Assembly: GCF_039544005.1 (NCBI RefSeq)
Contig: NZ_BAABKV010000001.1
Span: forward strand, 5,952,001-6,016,000
Source: Kitasatospora paranensis
GTDB lineage: Bacteria; Actinomycetota; Actinomycetes; Streptomycetales; Streptomycetaceae
Length of the DNA: 64,000 bases
Direction: 5' to 3'
Below the pieces are notes generated by a model, which ran no database searches, was not told the DNA's origin, and worked only from the letters and a program-made list of their open reading frames with translations. This document shows, piece after piece, positions 36,096-44,462 of the stretch (positions are counted from its first letter, which is position 1; each line of letters starts with the position of its first letter). The position numbers and the translations under genes are program-made.

Positions 36096-37547
36096 ATGGC
36101 ACTGTCCCGCCGGGACTTCGTCAACCGTTCGAGCCTGCTCGGGGCCGGTGTGCTCATCGCCGGCAGCGCCGAGGTGCTGGCCACCGCCCCCGGGGCGATC
36201 GCCGCCCCGGCCGGCGGCGAGGCCCCCGCGGAGCGGGGTGCGCACGCCGCGCTCGGCTACGGGCCGCTGCTCGCCGACCCGAAGGGGATCCTCGCGCTGC
36301 CGAAGGGCTTCTCCTACCGGATCATCACCCACACCGGTCGGACCACTCTGGTCACCGGCGAGTCGACGCCCAGCAACCACGACGGCACGGCCGCCTTCCC
36401 GGGCCGCCACGGCGCGACCCTGCTGGTCAACAACCACGAGCTCAAGGGCGCCCGGAGCGCCTGGCCGTACCCGGTGCCGCTGCTGGCCGGCCACGTCTAC
36501 GACCCGGCCGCGGCCGGCGGCTGCACCGTCGTCGAGGTCCGCGACCGCGGCCGGCACGTCCGGGAGTGGGTCGGCATCGCGGGCACCTCCACCAACTGCG
36601 CCGGCGGCGCGACCCCGTGGGGCACCTGGCTGTCCGGCGAGGAGACCGAGGACCGGGCCGGCCAGAACGGCATGACCAAGGACCACGACTACATCTTCGA
36701 GGTCGACCCGTACGACCAGGACGCCAACCGCGACCCGCAGCCGGTGAAGGCCTTCGGCCGCTATCCGCACGAGGCGGCGGTGGTGGACCCGCACCGCGGT
36801 CACGTGCTGCTCACCGAGGACGCGGCCGGCCCCAACGGCCTGCTCTACCGGTGGACCCCGCCGGCGGGGTTCCGGCACGGCAGGGGCCGGCTGCGCACCC
36901 TGGCCGACGACGCCGGCGTGCTGGAGGCGTTCAAGGTCTTCGACTCGCACGGCAAGCTGGTCGACGACCTCTCCCGCGCCACCCGGCCCGGGACCACCTA
37001 CGGGGTCGACTGGGTCCGGGTGCCGGACCGCGACGCGAGGACGGTCTCCGTCCGCAAGCAGTTCAAGGACGGCGAGATCACCCGCTCGCGCAAGCTGGAG
37101 GGCATGTGGTGGGGTGACGAGGGCGTCTACTTCGTGGCGAGCTACGCCCGCGAGGAGAGCCCCGTCCAGCACGACGGCCAGGTCTGGTTCTACAGCCCGG
37201 CCCGCCGCACCCTCACCCTGAAGGTGCTGCTCGGCGTCAACAAGGACGTCTGGGCGGACGGCGGCAACTTCGACGGCCCGGACAACATCACCGTCTCCCC
37301 GCACGGCGGCCTGGTGATCGCCGAGGACGGCAGCGGCGTGCAGCACCTGTTCGGCACGACCGACGACGGCCGCACCTTCCCGATCGCCCGGAACGAGCTG
37401 AACCTCGGCACCGCGCAGGCGCCGGAGTACAGCGAGTTCACCGGCGTCACCTTCTCGGCCGACGGGGAGACACTGTTCGCCAACATCCAGGAGCCGGGCA
37501 TCATGCTGGCCGTCACCGGCCCGTGGCACCGCCTGCGCCGGCACTGA
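36096..37547 (+). CDS. PhoX-like secreted phosphatase (DUF839)
   Basis: A 483-residue protein with a twin-arginine signal (SRRDFVNRSSLLGAGVLIAG, cleavage near the Ala-rich stretch at 35-40) and a DUF839/PhoX beta-propeller domain. PhoX enzymes are calcium/iron alkaline phosphatases exported folded by the Tat system. Conserved-looking stretches are LLVNNHELKGARSAWPYPVPL, AGGATPWGTWLSGEETEDRAG, GRYPHEAAVVDPHRGHVLLTEDA and FDGPDNITVSPHGGLVIAEDG. The start is ATG 36096. A PHO-box-like array upstream suggests induction under phosphate limitation by PhoR-PhoP. Whether it hydrolyses phosphomonoesters is inferred from the family. Confidence 0.87.
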   Translation: MALSRRDFVNRSSLLGAGVLIAGSAEVLATAPGAIAAPAGGEAPAERGAHAALGYGPLLADPKGILALPKGFSYRIITHTGRTTLVTGESTPSNHDGTAAFPGRHGATLLVNNHELKGARSAWPYPVPLLAGHVYDPAAAGGCTVVEVRDRGRHVREWVGIAGTSTNCAGGATPWGTWLSGEETEDRAGQNGMTKDHDYIFEVDPYDQDANRDPQPVKAFGRYPHEAAVVDPHRGHVLLTEDAAGPNGLLYRWTPPAGFRHGRGRLRTLADDAGVLEAFKVFDSHGKLVDDLSRATRPGTTYGVDWVRVPDRDARTVSVRKQFKDGEITRSRKLEGMWWGDEGVYFVASYAREESPVQHDGQVWFYSPARRTLTLKVLLGVNKDVWADGGNFDGPDNITVSPHGGLVIAEDGSGVQHLFGTTDDGRTFPIARNELNLGTAQAPEYSEFTGVTFSADGETLFANIQEPGIMLAVTGPWHRLRRH

Positions 37548-37598
37548 CGCCGCTCGGCCCCGCTGCCCGCCGTCGACTCCCCGTCAGGTCACGCCCTG

Positions 37599-39208
37599 TC
37601 AGGTGTCCTCGGCGGGCAGCCGCAGTTGCAGCATCGCCAGCAGCCGCTGCTGCGGCTGGGCGAGGTCGATCCCGGTCACCTGCTCGGCCCGGCGCACCCG
37701 GTAGCGCAGGGTGTTGGGGTGGATGTGCAGGGCGTCGGCGGCCACCCTGACCTCCCCCAGCGCGTCCAGCCAGGCCAGGACCGACTCGGCCAGCCGGGTG
37801 CCGTGCCGGCGGTCGTACTCGGCCAGCGCGGTCAGCCGCGGGTCGCGCAGCTCGGCGTGCTCCTGGAGCAGCGCCAGGACCTCGCTGACCAGCACCTCGG
37901 CCTGCACGTCGAGCAGCGCGGCGACCTGGGGCGCGACCCGGCCGCGGCCCATCGCGTCCAGGATCCGGTCGGCCTGCGCGCGGGAGTCGGGGACCCGGGC
38001 GAGCGACTCCACCACGGGCCCGATCGCCGCCCGCAGCCGTACCCCGAGGTGCTCGCGGGCGGCGGCCACCACCTCCTGCGCCCAGCCGCGCAGGGTGGCT
38101 GTCGGCAGGTCGGGCGGCAGTTCGGGGAGCAGCACGTAGACCCGTGACTCGATCGGCGCGAGCAGGGCGGAGCGGTGCCGGGCCGCGGTGTGCACCGAGA
38201 TCAGGCCGGTCACCTCGGCCCGGGTGAGTTCCAGGTCGGAGCCCTCGGAGGGGGCGTCGGCCGCGTACGCCAGCACCAGGGCTGGGCGGCGCAGGCCGAG
38301 GCCGAGGTGGGTGGCCAGGGACTGCGGGCCGGTCGAGCCCTCCAGCAGGCCGGTGACCAGGGTCTGGGTGAGCCGGACGTCCGCCGACAGTTCGCGGCGC
38401 CGCCGGACGAGCTGTCCGGCGGCGACCCGGGCGGCGCCGACCAGTGCCTGCTCGGCCTGATCGGCCAGCGGCTGGGCGCCCTCCTGGACCCAGATCGTGC
38501 CCAGCGGCTGGGCGCCCGCCCGGATGCCGATCGCCAGTCGGCGGCGGATGCCGAGCTCGGGGTGCTCGGCGATCTCGATCACCGCGTCCGAGGTGCGCAG
38601 GTGCTGGAAGACACCCCACTCGCGGAGTTTGGAGAGGTACGGCTCGGGGCCCTGCCAGCCGAGGATGGAGAGCCGGCGCAGGTCGTCGACCTCGTCGGAG
38701 TCGGAGGAACGCGAGTAGGCGAGCACCCGGCTGGAGGTGTCCTCGACGGAGACGATGCCGTGGGTGAGCACGGCGACGGTCTGGGCCAGCGAGAAGAGGT
38801 CGCCGGCGCCCTGCTCGGCGGCCTCGGGGGCGGTCGGGCCGGCGATCAGGGCCCGGGCGAGGGCGTCCAGGTGCTCCCAGCGGGTCTCGCGGCGCACCGA
38901 GAGCAGGGCGACGCCGGCCTCGGCGGCCGCCTCGCGCAGGGCGTCGGCCTGCCCGGGGAGTCGAGCTTGACGGCCACGGCGGCCGCCTTGGCCCGGCCGG
39001 CCGCGCGCAGCGCGGGCAGTGCGGCCCGGCCGCGGGCGCCGATCGCCAGCACGAGCTCGCCGGGCCCGGCGGTGGGGGTGTCCTCGGGGTCGAGGATGGC
39101 GACGTCCCGGACGGGGACGTCCAGCCCGGCCGGGGCGGTCTGCAGCTCGACCAGCGGTTCGCCGAGGGACATCAGCAGCTGCCGCAACGGGAGCCCGGGG
39201 GTCGTCAT
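37599..39208 (-). pseudogene. PucR-family regulator, probable proline-utilisation activator, one frameshift
   Basis: With one base restored this is a 536-residue PucR-type regulator. The N-terminal ligand-sensing domain (MTTPGLPLRQLLMSLGEPLVEL..., from ATG 39208 with GGAG upstream) reads to KLDSPG. After a short GC run (38952-38958) the frame changes. Repair gives LDSPGQADALREAAAEAGVALLSVRRETRWEHLD and the rest of the protein. The C-terminal helix-turn-helix is VAADALHIHPNTLRYRVRRAEQVTGIDL, the PucR signature. The gene sits beside proline catabolic genes, which PucR-type activators (PutR) control in actinomycetes, so a role in sensing proline is likely. A conserved 45-bp box lies 10 bp upstream. 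Confidence 0.82.
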
Positions 39209-39217
39209 CGGGTCTCC

Positions 39218-39262
39218 TTCATCCGCTCGGACAATGCGGTACGGAGGATTTTAGCCGGGCGG
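39218..39262. repeat. 45-bp box, copy 1 (probable regulator operator)
   Basis: This segment matches copy 2 (41191-41235) at 36 of 45 positions. It contains the near-palindrome TCCGCTCGGA (39222-39231) and the shared ACGGAGGA element. It lies between pucR and padR; see the entry for copy 2 and the finding on the split proline locus. Confidence 0.7.
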
Positions 39263-39292
39263 ACAGGATTCGGGCCCGCCCCGCACAAATGG

Positions 39293-39322
39293 TTGACACT
39301 GACTATTCGACATCGGATAGTC
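39293..39322 (+). promoter_or_regulatory. padR promoter with overlapping operator
   Basis: TTGACA (39293-39298) and GATAGT (39316-39321) are spaced 17 bp, a near-consensus vegetative promoter and the best in the window. The inverted repeat GACTAT-N10-ATAGTC (39301-39306, 39317-39322) covers the spacer and -10, and ACTGACTA is repeated at 39298 and 39326. This is the expected layout for PadR autorepression. Confidence 0.7.
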
Positions 39323-39347
39323 GATACTGACTAAGGAAGAGGACATC

Positions 39348-39944
39348 GTGGCGAAGCGGCGCAAGGTGGCCAACCCCCTCGCACTGGCGGTCCTGGCCGA
39401 GCTCACGGCCGAGTCGATGCACCCGTACGAGATGGGGCGGCGGCTCAAGGAGCACGGGAAGGACCGCGACATCCGGTACACCCGGAGCTCGCTCTACATG
39501 GTCGTGGAGCAGCTGCGGAAGGCCGGGTTCGTCGCCGAGCAGGAGACCGTCCGCGACAACCGGCGCCCCGAGCGCACCGTCTACGCGCTCACCGACGACG
39601 GCCGGGGCGAACTCCACGACTGGATGCGCGAACTGGTCGCCGAACCGCAGCACGAGTACCCGATGTTCGGGGTCGCGCTGTCGCTGCTGGCCGTGCTCCC
39701 GCCGACCGAGGCCGCCGACCTGCTGGAGCAGCGCCACACCGCGCTGACCGCGCAGGTCGAGGAGATCCGCACCACCGTGCGGACGGCCGGCGAGCAGGGC
39801 GTCCCGTGGATCTTCCTGATCGAGGAGGAGTACCGGCGCGGCGTACTGGAGGCCGAACTGGCCTTCGTCACCGGCCTCGTCGCGTCACTGAGGCAGCCGG
39901 AGTCCGTCCGGGCCCGGCAGGAGTTCTTCGACAATCGGACGTGA
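39348..39944 (+). CDS. PadR family transcriptional repressor
   Basis: A 198-residue PadR regulator with an N-terminal winged helix (NPLALAVLAELTAESMHPYEMGRRLKEHGKD, IRYTRSSLYMVVEQLRKAGFVAEQE, wing RPERTVYALTDDGRGEL) and a C-terminal helical Vir-like dimerisation domain. PadR repressors typically control a neighbouring detoxification or transport gene and respond to its substrate. Here the flavin monooxygenase follows 10 bp downstream. Start GTG 39348 has AGGAAGAGG upstream. A strong promoter overlapped by an inverted repeat indicates autoregulation. Confidence 0.92.
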   Translation: MAKRRKVANPLALAVLAELTAESMHPYEMGRRLKEHGKDRDIRYTRSSLYMVVEQLRKAGFVAEQETVRDNRRPERTVYALTDDGRGELHDWMRELVAEPQHEYPMFGVALSLLAVLPPTEAADLLEQRHTALTAQVEEIRTTVRTAGEQGVPWIFLIEEEYRRGVLEAELAFVTGLVASLRQPESVRARQEFFDNRT

Positions 39945-39954
39945 GGAGTCTGAC

Positions 39955-41154
39955 ATGACCCCCGTACGGAAAGCCCTGGTCGTCGGCGGTGGCATCGCCG
40001 GCCCGGTGACCGCCCTCGCCCTGCACCGGGCCGGGATCGAGGCGAGCATCCACGAGGCCTACGCCACTGCCGCGGACGGCGTCGGCGGGGTGTTCATGCT
40101 CGCCCCCAACGGGCTGGACGCCCTGCGCGCCGTCGGCCTCGACCAGGAGGTGCAGGCCATCGGCCAGCCGATCCGGCAGATGGTGATCGACGACCCGCGG
40201 GGACGCCCGCTCGCCGCCTTCGGCGGTGTGCCCGGGCTGCCGCCCGGCCTGGTGCTGCAGCGCTCCGACCTGTACGCGGTGCTGCAGCGGCGGCTGCGCG
40301 AGCGGGGCATACCGGTGACGTACGGCCGGCGGCTGGTCGGTGCGCAGGAGCGGCCGGACGGCGTCACCGCCGTCTTCGCCGACGGCTCCACCGCCGACGG
40401 CGACGTGCTGATCGGCGCCGACGGCGTCCGTTCCGCCGTCCGCACGCTCGTCGACCCGGCCGCCCCCGGCCCCGCCGACGTCGGGCTGCTGGGCTTCGGC
40501 GGCTTCAGCGACCACGTGCCGGCCGGGGCCGCCCACGACGCGATGCACTTCGCCAACGGGCGGCGCGCCTTCTTCGGCTGGTGGGCGCTGCCGGACGGCG
40601 GCACCGCCTGGTTCAGCAACCTGCCGCACCGCGGGACGACCACCGCCGCCGAGACCCGCGGGACCCCGGCCGCCGACTGGCTGAGCCGGCTGCGCGAGCA
40701 GCACGCCGGGGACGCCCCCGCCGAGGCCGTCCTCGCCGCGGCCCGGCCCGACACCCTGGTGAGCGTCGGCTCGATGCACATCCTGCCCAGGGTGCCGCAG
40801 TGGCACCGCGGCCGGCTGGTCCTGGTCGGCGACTCCGCGCACGCGCCGTCGCCCAGCTCCGGTCAGGGCGCGTCGCTGGCCGCCGAGAGCGCCGTGCAGC
40901 TCGCCCGCTGCCTGCGCGACCTGCCCGACCCGGCGGCCGCCTTCGCCGCCTACGAGGGGCTGCGCCGCGCCCGGGTGGAGAAGATCGTCGCCCAGGCGGA
41001 GCGGACCAACAACGAGAAGGCCGCCGGGCCCGTCGCCCGGGCCGCGATGCGGCTGCTGGCCCCCGTCGCCCTGCGGACCTTCCTGCGGCCGGAGAAGATG
41101 TTCGGCCCGGTGCACGGCCACCGGATCGACTGGGCGGAGCCCGTCACCGGCTGA
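39955..41154 (+). CDS. FAD-dependent monooxygenase (class A flavoprotein)
   Basis: A 399-residue aromatic-hydroxylase-type flavoprotein. FAD motifs are in order: ALVVGGGIAGPVTALALHRAG (residues 8-28), LIGADGVRSAVRTLV (DG motif region, near 157) and RLVLVGDSAHAPSPSSGQGASLAAESA (GD motif, near 285). It is related to TetX-, UbiH- and PgaE-like enzymes that hydroxylate aromatic or polyketide substrates. Controlled by the adjacent PadR, it may detoxify a phenolic compound or antibiotic; the substrate is unknown. Start ATG 39955 has GAGGAG 6 bp upstream. The gene pair interrupts the proline genes and is probably a later insertion. Confidence 0.9.
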   Translation: MTPVRKALVVGGGIAGPVTALALHRAGIEASIHEAYATAADGVGGVFMLAPNGLDALRAVGLDQEVQAIGQPIRQMVIDDPRGRPLAAFGGVPGLPPGLVLQRSDLYAVLQRRLRERGIPVTYGRRLVGAQERPDGVTAVFADGSTADGDVLIGADGVRSAVRTLVDPAAPGPADVGLLGFGGFSDHVPAGAAHDAMHFANGRRAFFGWWALPDGGTAWFSNLPHRGTTTAAETRGTPAADWLSRLREQHAGDAPAEAVLAAARPDTLVSVGSMHILPRVPQWHRGRLVLVGDSAHAPSPSSGQGASLAAESAVQLARCLRDLPDPAAAFAAYEGLRRARVEKIVAQAERTNNEKAAGPVARAAMRLLAPVALRTFLRPEKMFGPVHGHRIDWAEPVTG

Positions 41155-41190
41155 CCGTGCCACCCCGCCCGACGGGGCCCGGGGCGCCCG

Positions 41191-41240
41191 TTCATCCGAT
41201 CGGACAACGCCGAACGGAGGACATTGGCCGCCCGGCCAAT
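41191..41240. repeat. 45-bp box, copy 2, with adjacent inverted repeat
   Basis: Copy 2 (41191-41235) contains the perfect palindrome TCCGATCGGA (41195-41204). It runs into a second inverted repeat, ATTGGCC-N4-GGCCAAT (41223-41240), which is absent from copy 1. The box is 96 bp upstream of the P5C dehydrogenase start, where a PucR-type activator would bind. Confidence 0.7.
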
Positions 41241-41330
41241 CTGGTGGCCGGGTCCGGCGGCATAGCGTTCGCTCATGGCCGGCGTGCGACCCTCGCCGGC
41301 ACGACCATGACGAGAAGGAGAGCGCGCGCC

Positions 41331-42959
41331 ATGGATGCTGTGACCCAGGTCCCCGCGCCGGTGAACGAGCCGGTCCACAGCTACGCCCCCGGCAGCCCCG
41401 AACGGGCCCGCCTGGAGGCGAAGCTGAAGGAGCTGGGCGGCCAGGAGCCGATCCAGCTGACCATGACGATCAACGGGGAGCACCGCCTCGGCGGCGGCTC
41501 CGAGATCCACGTCGTCCAGCCGCACAACCACGCGGCTCGGCTCGGCACGCTGCGCAACGCGACCCAGGACGACGCGCGCGACGCCATCGAGACTGCCCTG
41601 GCCGCCGCGCCGGCCTGGCAGGCGCTCTCCTTCGACTCCCGGGCCGCGATCTTCCTGCGCGCCGCGGACCTGCTGGCCGGCCCCTGGCGCGAGACGCTGG
41701 CCGCCGCCACCATGCTGGGCCAGTCCAAGACCGCCCAGCAGGCCGAGATCGACACGCCCTGCGAGCTGGTCGACTTCCTGCGCTTCAACGTGCACTTCGC
41801 CCGGCAGATCATCTCCGAGCAGCCGATCTCCTCCGACGGCGTGTGGAACCGCAGCGACCACCGCCCGCTGGAGGGCTTCGTCTACGCGATCACCCCGTTC
41901 AACTTCACCGCGATCGCCGGCAACCTGCCGACCGCGCCCGCGCTGATGGGCAACGTGGTCATCTGGAAGCCGTCCCCCACCCAGCAGTTCGCCGCGCACT
42001 ACCTGATGCAGCTGCTGGAGGCCGCCGGCCTGCCCAAGGGCGTCATCAACATGGTCACCGGCGACGGCCTGGCCGTCTCCGAGGTCGCCCTCAAGCACCC
42101 CGCCCTGGCCGGCATCCACTTCACCGGCTCGACCGCCACCTTCCAGCACCTGTGGCGCGAGGTCGGCACCAACATCGCCGGCTACCGCACCTACCCGCGG
42201 ATCGTCGGCGAGACCGGCGGCAAGGACTTCCTGGTCGCCCACCCGTCCGCCGACAAGGCCGTGCTGAAGACCGCGATGACCCGCGGCGCCTTCGAGTTCC
42301 AGGGCCAGAAGTGCTCCGCCCTGTCGCGGGCCTACGTCCCGGCCTCGCTCTGGGCGCAGATCAAGGACGACTTCCGCGACGAGGTCGAGTGGCTCACCAT
42401 GGGCGACGTCAGCGACCTGTCGAACTTCATGGGCGCCGTCATCGACGACCGGTCCTTCGCCAAGAACAAGGCCGCCATCGACCGTGCCAAGGCCGACCCG
42501 ACGGTCGAGATCCTGGCCGGCGGCAGCTACGACGACTCGGTCGGCTACTTCGTCCGCCCGACCGTGCTGGTCTGCGAGGACCCGGCGAGCGAGTACTTCC
42601 GCGACGAGTACTTCGGCCCGATCCTCGCCGTCCACGTCTACGCCGACGAGGACTACGACACGATGCTGGCCCAGATGGAGGGCGTCGCCGCGTACGCGCT
42701 GACCGGCTCGATCATCTCCCAGGACCGCGAGGCCGTGCAGCACGCCATGGGCGTCCTGCGGCACGCCGCCGGCAACTTCTACATCAACGACAAGCCGACC
42801 GGCGCCGTCGTCGGCCAGCAGCCCTTCGGTGGCGGCCGCGCCTCCGGCACCAACGACAAGGCCGGCGCCAAGCAGAACCTGATGCGCTGGACGTCGACCC
42901 GCTCCATCAAGGAGACGTTCGTCCCGCCGACGGACTACCGCTACCCGCACATGGGCTGA
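41331..42959 (+). CDS. pruA: L-glutamate gamma-semialdehyde (1-pyrroline-5-carboxylate) dehydrogenase
   Basis: A 542-residue aldehyde dehydrogenase of the P5CDH type, oxidising glutamate semialdehyde to glutamate with NAD+, the second step of proline breakdown. The long N-terminal region (INGEHRLGGGSEIHVVQPHNHAARLG) and the motifs AITPFNFTAIAGNLPTAPALMGN, RIVGETGGKDF (catalytic Glu) and FEFQGQKCSALSRAYVP (catalytic Cys) identify this branch. GGNFYINDKPTGA-type sequence, here AAGNFYINDKPTGAVVGQQPFGGGRASGTND, is near the end. Start ATG 41331 has GAGAAGGAG 10 bp upstream. It forms the put operon with proline dehydrogenase 90 bp downstream. Confidence 0.96.
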   Translation: MDAVTQVPAPVNEPVHSYAPGSPERARLEAKLKELGGQEPIQLTMTINGEHRLGGGSEIHVVQPHNHAARLGTLRNATQDDARDAIETALAAAPAWQALSFDSRAAIFLRAADLLAGPWRETLAAATMLGQSKTAQQAEIDTPCELVDFLRFNVHFARQIISEQPISSDGVWNRSDHRPLEGFVYAITPFNFTAIAGNLPTAPALMGNVVIWKPSPTQQFAAHYLMQLLEAAGLPKGVINMVTGDGLAVSEVALKHPALAGIHFTGSTATFQHLWREVGTNIAGYRTYPRIVGETGGKDFLVAHPSADKAVLKTAMTRGAFEFQGQKCSALSRAYVPASLWAQIKDDFRDEVEWLTMGDVSDLSNFMGAVIDDRSFAKNKAAIDRAKADPTVEILAGGSYDDSVGYFVRPTVLVCEDPASEYFRDEYFGPILAVHVYADEDYDTMLAQMEGVAAYALTGSIISQDREAVQHAMGVLRHAAGNFYINDKPTGAVVGQQPFGGGRASGTNDKAGAKQNLMRWTSTRSIKETFVPPTDYRYPHMG

Positions 42960-43049
42960 CCACCCGTCGCACCACGGCGCGGCGTCCCCCACCCCCGGGG
43001 CGCCGCGCCACCCTCTCCACCACTCCGGAAGAAAGCCCAGGAGTCACCG

Positions 43050-43979
43050 ATGCTCCGTTCCGCCCTCCTCGCCGCGTCCCGCTCCCCGCAGGTCCGCACC
43101 GTCGTCGAGAAGTTCCCGCCGACCCAGGCCATCGTGAAGCGCTTCGTCGCCGGCGACGTCCTCGACCAGGGCATCACCGCCACCGGCGAGCTGGTCGCCA
43201 CCGGCCGCAAGGTCACCCTGGACCACCTCGGCGAGGACACCAAGGACGCCGGCCAGGCGGCCGGCACCGCGGAGGCGTACGAGCACCTGCTGACCGCGCT
43301 GAAGGAGACCGGCCTGGCCGCGGATGCCGAGGTGTCGGTCAAGCTCTCGGCGGTCGGCCAGTTCCTGCCCGCCGACGGCGAGAAGATCGCGCTGGAGAAC
43401 GCCCGCCGGATCTGCGAGGCCGCGGCCCGCGCCGGCACCACGGTGACCCTCGACATGGAGGACCACACCACCACCGACTCCACCCTGGAGATCGCCCGCG
43501 AGCTGCGCGCCGACTTCCCGTGGCTGGGCGTCGTCCTCCAGGCGTACCTGCGCCGCACCGAGGCCGACTGCCGCGACCTCTCCGGTGCCGGGTCCCGCGT
43601 CCGGCTGTGCAAGGGCGCCTACAAGGAGCCCGAGTCGGTCGCCTTCCAGGGCAAGAAGGACGTGGACCTCGCGTACGTCCGCGCCCTCAAGGTGCTGATG
43701 GCGGGCGAGGGTTACCCGATGATCGCCTCGCACGACCCGCACATGATCCGCATCGCCGGCCAGCTCGCCGAGTGGAACAAGCGCGACACCGACAGCTTCG
43801 AGTACCAGATGCTGTACGGCATCCGCCCCGAGGAGCAGCTGCGCCTGGCCGAGGCCGGCAACACCATGCGCGTCTACCTGCCGTACGGCCAGGAGTGGTA
43901 CGGCTACTTCATGCGCCGCCTCGCGGAGCGCCCGGCCAACCTGGCGTTCTTCCTGCGGGCGATGGCCACCCGCGGCTGA
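43050..43979 (+). CDS. Proline dehydrogenase (monofunctional PutB type)
   Basis: A 309-residue FAD enzyme that oxidises proline to 1-pyrroline-5-carboxylate, passing electrons to quinones at the membrane. The TIM-barrel signatures are visible: EVSVKLSAVGQFL, TLDMEDHTTTDSTLEI, GVVLQAYLRRTEADC, RVRLCKGAYKEP, MIASHDPHMIRIA, FEYQMLYGIRPEEQLRLAEAGNTMRVYLPYGQEWYGYFMRRLAERPANL. The last block holds the R-x-x-E/R motifs that bind substrate. The length is normal for monofunctional Gram-positive enzymes. Start ATG 43050; the operon ends in a strong hairpin. Confidence 0.96.
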   Translation: MLRSALLAASRSPQVRTVVEKFPPTQAIVKRFVAGDVLDQGITATGELVATGRKVTLDHLGEDTKDAGQAAGTAEAYEHLLTALKETGLAADAEVSVKLSAVGQFLPADGEKIALENARRICEAAARAGTTVTLDMEDHTTTDSTLEIARELRADFPWLGVVLQAYLRRTEADCRDLSGAGSRVRLCKGAYKEPESVAFQGKKDVDLAYVRALKVLMAGEGYPMIASHDPHMIRIAGQLAEWNKRDTDSFEYQMLYGIRPEEQLRLAEAGNTMRVYLPYGQEWYGYFMRRLAERPANLAFFLRAMATRG

Positions 43980-44004
43980 CGGATCGTCGGCTGCCGCAAG
44001 AATG

Positions 44005-44044
44005 GCCGGAGGGGACGAGCGTGTGGGTGCTCGTCCCCTCCGGC
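44005..44044. terminator. Bidirectional terminator after the put operon
   Basis: Perfect 16-bp arms (44005-44020 and 44029-44044) with an 8-nt loop lie between proline dehydrogenase and the converging toxin cassette. Confidence 0.85.
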
Positions 44045-44064
44045 ATGTACCGTCCGGGCCCCGG

Positions 44065-44439
44065 TCAGCGCCACTCGCGGACGTCGCGCAGCTCGCCGGT
44101 GCGCAGGTCGGGCCGGCCCCAGAGGTCGCCGGCCTGCGTGGCGTACACCGCCACCAGCTGCCCCTGCGCGTCCGTCCAGGCGCTGTGGTAGCCGATCCGC
44201 CACGAGGGCTCCGGCACCGGCGGCGGCGCCAGGCGCAGCCGTTCGCCGCCGTCCGGGTCGAGGACGAGGGCGTTGCTCGGCCGCGCCGGGTTGCCCTCCG
44301 GCTCCTCCACGACCAGGACGCCCGGCGGCTCCTCGCAGCCGACGACCGAGACCGGCGGCCGCTCGAACGTCCGCTCCCCGGAGCCCTCCGGGCCCGTCCA
44401 GCGGACGGTGCGCCGCCCCTGCTCCCAGTCGATGTCCAT
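44065..44439 (-). CDS. Small protein, candidate immunity protein of the RHS toxin
   Basis: A 124-residue acidic soluble protein with no recognised domain (MDIDWEQGRRTVRWTGPEGSGERTFERPP..., then DPDGGERLRLAPPPVPEPSWRIGYHSAWTDAQGQLVAVYATQAGDLWGRPDLRTGELRDVREW). The Trp-rich beta-type pattern suggests a compact binding fold. It starts at ATG 44439, 23 bp after the stop of the RHS toxin gene and on the same strand, the position where polymorphic toxin systems encode a cognate immunity protein. The role is inferred only from that position and size. Confidence 0.65.
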   Translation of the reverse strand: MDIDWEQGRRTVRWTGPEGSGERTFERPPVSVVGCEEPPGVLVVEEPEGNPARPSNALVLDPDGGERLRLAPPPVPEPSWRIGYHSAWTDAQGQLVAVYATQAGDLWGRPDLRTGELRDVREWR

Positions 44440-44462
44440 GGCGGGTCGCCCTCCTGCTCCGG

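Noticed and set aside
39348..41154. Transposon or genomic island carrying the padR-monooxygenase pair
   Set aside because: There is no transposase, integrase, terminal repeat of transposon type or tRNA end; the flanking 45-bp boxes look like regulatory sequence, not att or target-site duplications.
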